Below are positions 62,252 through 64,000 of a DNA stretch of 64,000 nt, in pieces (position 1 is the stretch's first letter; each line of letters opens with the position of its first letter). The DNA comes from UBA1181 sp045601045 (lineage in GTDB: Bacteria > Bacteroidota > Bacteroidia > Bacteroidales > Paludibacteraceae), in assembly GCA_045601045.1 (NCBI GenBank), contig JAZRZA010000082.1, forward strand, positions 1 to 64,000, in the 5' to 3' direction. The notes under the pieces were generated by a model. It searched no databases and was not told where the DNA came from. It saw nothing but the letters and a program-made list of their open reading frames with translations. The translations under genes and the position numbers were made by a program.

Positions 62252-64000
62252 CTATTTGATAATTCGTTCACCCAAAAAGCGTGCCAATTCCTTCTTGGCG
62301 CGCTGCAACTTCGTATACCGATCCATCGCCTCCCGTTTCTTCTCCTCATCTTCGGTCTGCAATAGTTTCAGATACTTCATCATCTCCTTCTCCGTCCACC
62401 CGAATTTGAAGTTCAGAATGACACGCGGCACATCCGTCGCCAAACGGTCACCCTCCTCCTTTTCCATCTTGCGGGCCTTGATTTTATTATCGACGCAGTG
62501 CTTGTCATACATGCGGCTCAACTGATATCGTTCCGATAAGATATCCGATACAATTCGGTTGATCTCCACATCCCCGCTTCGCAGAAAGAATTGCTGGGCG
62601 GAGAGACGAGTGCCCGCCATATAAGCTTCATTGTAATCAGCCAACATCTTCCGGAACAACGGATTATCAAGTTTCAAATCATCTAATTCCAACTCGTGAA
62701 CAATATAGGAGACCACAGAATAGGTCTTCTCTCCCTCCTCCGTCACATCACGGAACAGGTCACGTTCTCCATAGCGGACCAAGTAATAGATAATCTCCTG
62801 TTCGGTCGGGTCAACCATAGGGGACAACGTCACATTTGTGACAGTCGTCTGCGTAGTGGTTTGCGTCGTTGATTCACCACCACCTCCATCGGGGTTAAAG
62901 AGGTCGTCTGGCGGTGCCACAGGCACACGCTGCGCTTCCGAAATCACGTTGGTCGACTGAGGATTCGCATTCAACGTATCCCATCGTTTCTGCTCTATCG
63001 TCGTGCGAAGCAGATTCTCCTCTATTCCCAACAACTTGGCACACTCCGAAACATAAACGGAACGTTTCACTTGATCGGAGATAACCGAAATGGTCTGTGC
63101 CATCTCCGTGATGGCCTGGGCTCTCTTCATCGGATCTCCACCGGCCTCCTTCAAGAGGTAATTGGTCTTGAAAATGATATAATCCTGCTCCTGTTCGGCC
63201 AAATATTGCATAACATAGGCAGAATCGTGATTCTGGGCGAATGTATCCGGGTCGTCTTCCGGCGGAAGAACCACCACTTTCGCGTTCAACCCCTCCTGCA
63301 AAAGCAACTTACCATTCTTCAAAGCGGCGTGCACACCCGCGCTATCGCCGTCATAAAGCATGGTTATATTTTTATTACCATCGATCTTATCCGCATCCAC
63401 AGAGGGGACAATACGGCGAAGGAGACGTATCTGCTCCACGGTCAATGCAGTACCACATGGCGCCACAATGTTTTGCACGCCCGCCTGCACCATGGACAAG
63501 ACATCCGCGTAACCCTCCACGATGTAACATTTCTTCTCCTTGATGATCGCATTTTTGGCGAAAAATATGCCATATAGGACATTGCTTTTATGGTAGATCT
63601 CCGAATCGGGCGAGTTTTGGTACTTCGCCACATCATCCTTCTTTAAGGCTCTACCACCGAAACCAATGACCTTTCCAGATATGGAATGGATCGGGAAAAT
63701 GGCACGTCCATGGAATCGGTCAAAGGCATAGTTGCCATCCTTGACAATCGTCAAACCCACTTTCTCCAAGTTGTCTCGCTTGAAACCCTTTTGCTGGGCC
63801 AAAACGGTGTAAGCATCTCGCTTGTCCAACGCATAACCTAATTGGAACTTGCGTATTGTATCCTCATGGAAGCCACGATGCTGGAAATAGGACATACCTA
63901 TGGACTGTCCCTCCTGCGTCTCATAAAGATTTTGACAGAAGTGTTGTTGGGCCCACTCTGTGACCGCCATCATACTCTCTCGCTCCGTGCGCTGCGCGAT
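62252..64000 (-). CDS. dnaG: DNA primase, 5' end outside the window
   Basis: The C-terminal part of DnaG (583 or more residues). The frame continues upstream past 64000 (the visible extension reads IAQRTERESMMAVTEWAQQ), so the zinc-finger domain is not visible. The RNA-polymerase core is partly present: FDRFHGRAIFPIHSISGKVIGFGGRAL, then the TOPRIM motif CYIVEGYADVLSMVQAGVQNIVAPCGTALT and LYDGDSAG. Then comes the DnaB-interacting C-terminal region, with a Gly/Thr-rich linker (GGGGESTTQTTTQT). It makes RNA primers at the replication fork. Confidence 0.95.
   Translation of the reverse strand: MAQRTERESMMAVTEWAQQHFCQNLYETQEGQSIGMSYFQHRGFHEDTIRKFQLGYALDKRDAYTVLAQQKGFKRDNLEKVGLTIVKDGNYAFDRFHGRAIFPIHSISGKVIGFGGRALKKDDVAKYQNSPDSEIYHKSNVLYGIFFAKNAIIKEKKCYIVEGYADVLSMVQAGVQNIVAPCGTALTVEQIRLLRRIVPSVDADKIDGNKNITMLYDGDSAGVHAALKNGKLLLQEGLNAKVVVLPPEDDPDTFAQNHDSAYVMQYLAEQEQDYIIFKTNYLLKEAGGDPMKRAQAITEMAQTISVISDQVKRSVYVSECAKLLGIEENLLRTTIEQKRWDTLNANPQSTNVISEAQRVPVAPPDDLFNPDGGGGESTTQTTTQTTVTNVTLSPMVDPTEQEIIYYLVRYGERDLFRDVTEEGEKTYSVVSYIVHELELDDLKLDNPLFRKMLADYNEAYMAGTRLSAQQFFLRSGDVEINRIVSDILSERYQLSRMYDKHCVDNKIKARKMEKEEGDRLATDVPRVILNFKFGWTEKEMMKYLKLLQTEDEEKKREAMDRYTKLQRAKKELARFLGERIIK

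Noticed and set aside
1..64000. CRISPR array, tRNA or rRNA genes
   Set aside because: No regularly spaced repeats and no tRNA-like cloverleaf or rRNA segments were noticed by eye. A dedicated tRNA scan was not possible.

Overview
The window comes from a member of the Bacteroidales (Bacteroidota). The evidence is: a dcw cluster with a TolQ-free FtsL/FtsQ layout, GldA and GldH, paired glycine-lipid acyltransferases, type IX secretion (T9SS) C-terminal sorting domains, a hybrid two-component regulator of the polysaccharide-utilisation type, and several promoters of the Bacteroidota form (TTTG or TTG, about 19-20 bp, TAnnTTTG). The pectin and cellulose enzymes suggest a plant-fibre degrader, for example from gut or rumen. 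Genus cannot be fixed from what is visible.

Layout. (1) 1-17.2 kb, minus strand: complete division and cell-wall cluster mraZ-rsmH-ftsL-ftsI-murE-mraY-murD-ftsW-murG-murC-ftsQ-ftsA-ftsZ, followed by a second divergent ftsZ and yqeY. It starts at a clear promoter that carries two MraZ-type boxes. (2) 17.4-19.2 kb, plus strand: glsA and glsB (N-acyl glycine/ornithine-type lipids). (3) 19.3-33.4 kb, minus strand: housekeeping chain holB-ricT-gldH-[trmB::polyprenyl synthase fusion]-hypothetical-malQ-GT90, then an M20 deacylase, RNase H, gldA, a YbaK deacylase and three unknown envelope genes. (4) 33.5-40.2 kb, plus strand: argH-rsfS-ftsH, a TonB-dependent-type outer-membrane barrel and a small Cys-rich protein. 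(5) 40.3-54.2 kb, plus strand: a pectin/cellulose locus with a small T9SS cargo, PL1 pectate lyase, a 1321-residue hybrid two-component system, PL11 rhamnogalacturonan lyase, a double CE12 esterase and a GH9 endoglucanase. Four of these proteins carry T9SS tails and no SusC/SusD pair is present. (6) 54.5-55.2 kb: an AT-rich region with a strong promoter, two tiny tandem membrane peptides and a terminator. (7) 55.3-57.7 kb: a secreted unknown and class I fumarase. (8) 57.7-60.1 kb: an accessory patch bounded by 75-bp terminator repeats, holding a secreted unknown with its own promoter and an Rpn/PD-(D/E)XK gene that splits the second repeat. (9) 60.1-64.0 kb, minus strand: dnaG (running off the window), two DUF4230 proteins and a membrane protein.

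The most unusual items are the two-peptide transcription unit at 54.7-55.2 kb, the Rpn insertion into a duplicated terminator, the tandem ftsZ pair with a shared tail motif and an altered GTP-binding loop in the second copy, the in-frame TrmB-prenyl synthase fusion, and the SusCD-free T9SS pectin locus.
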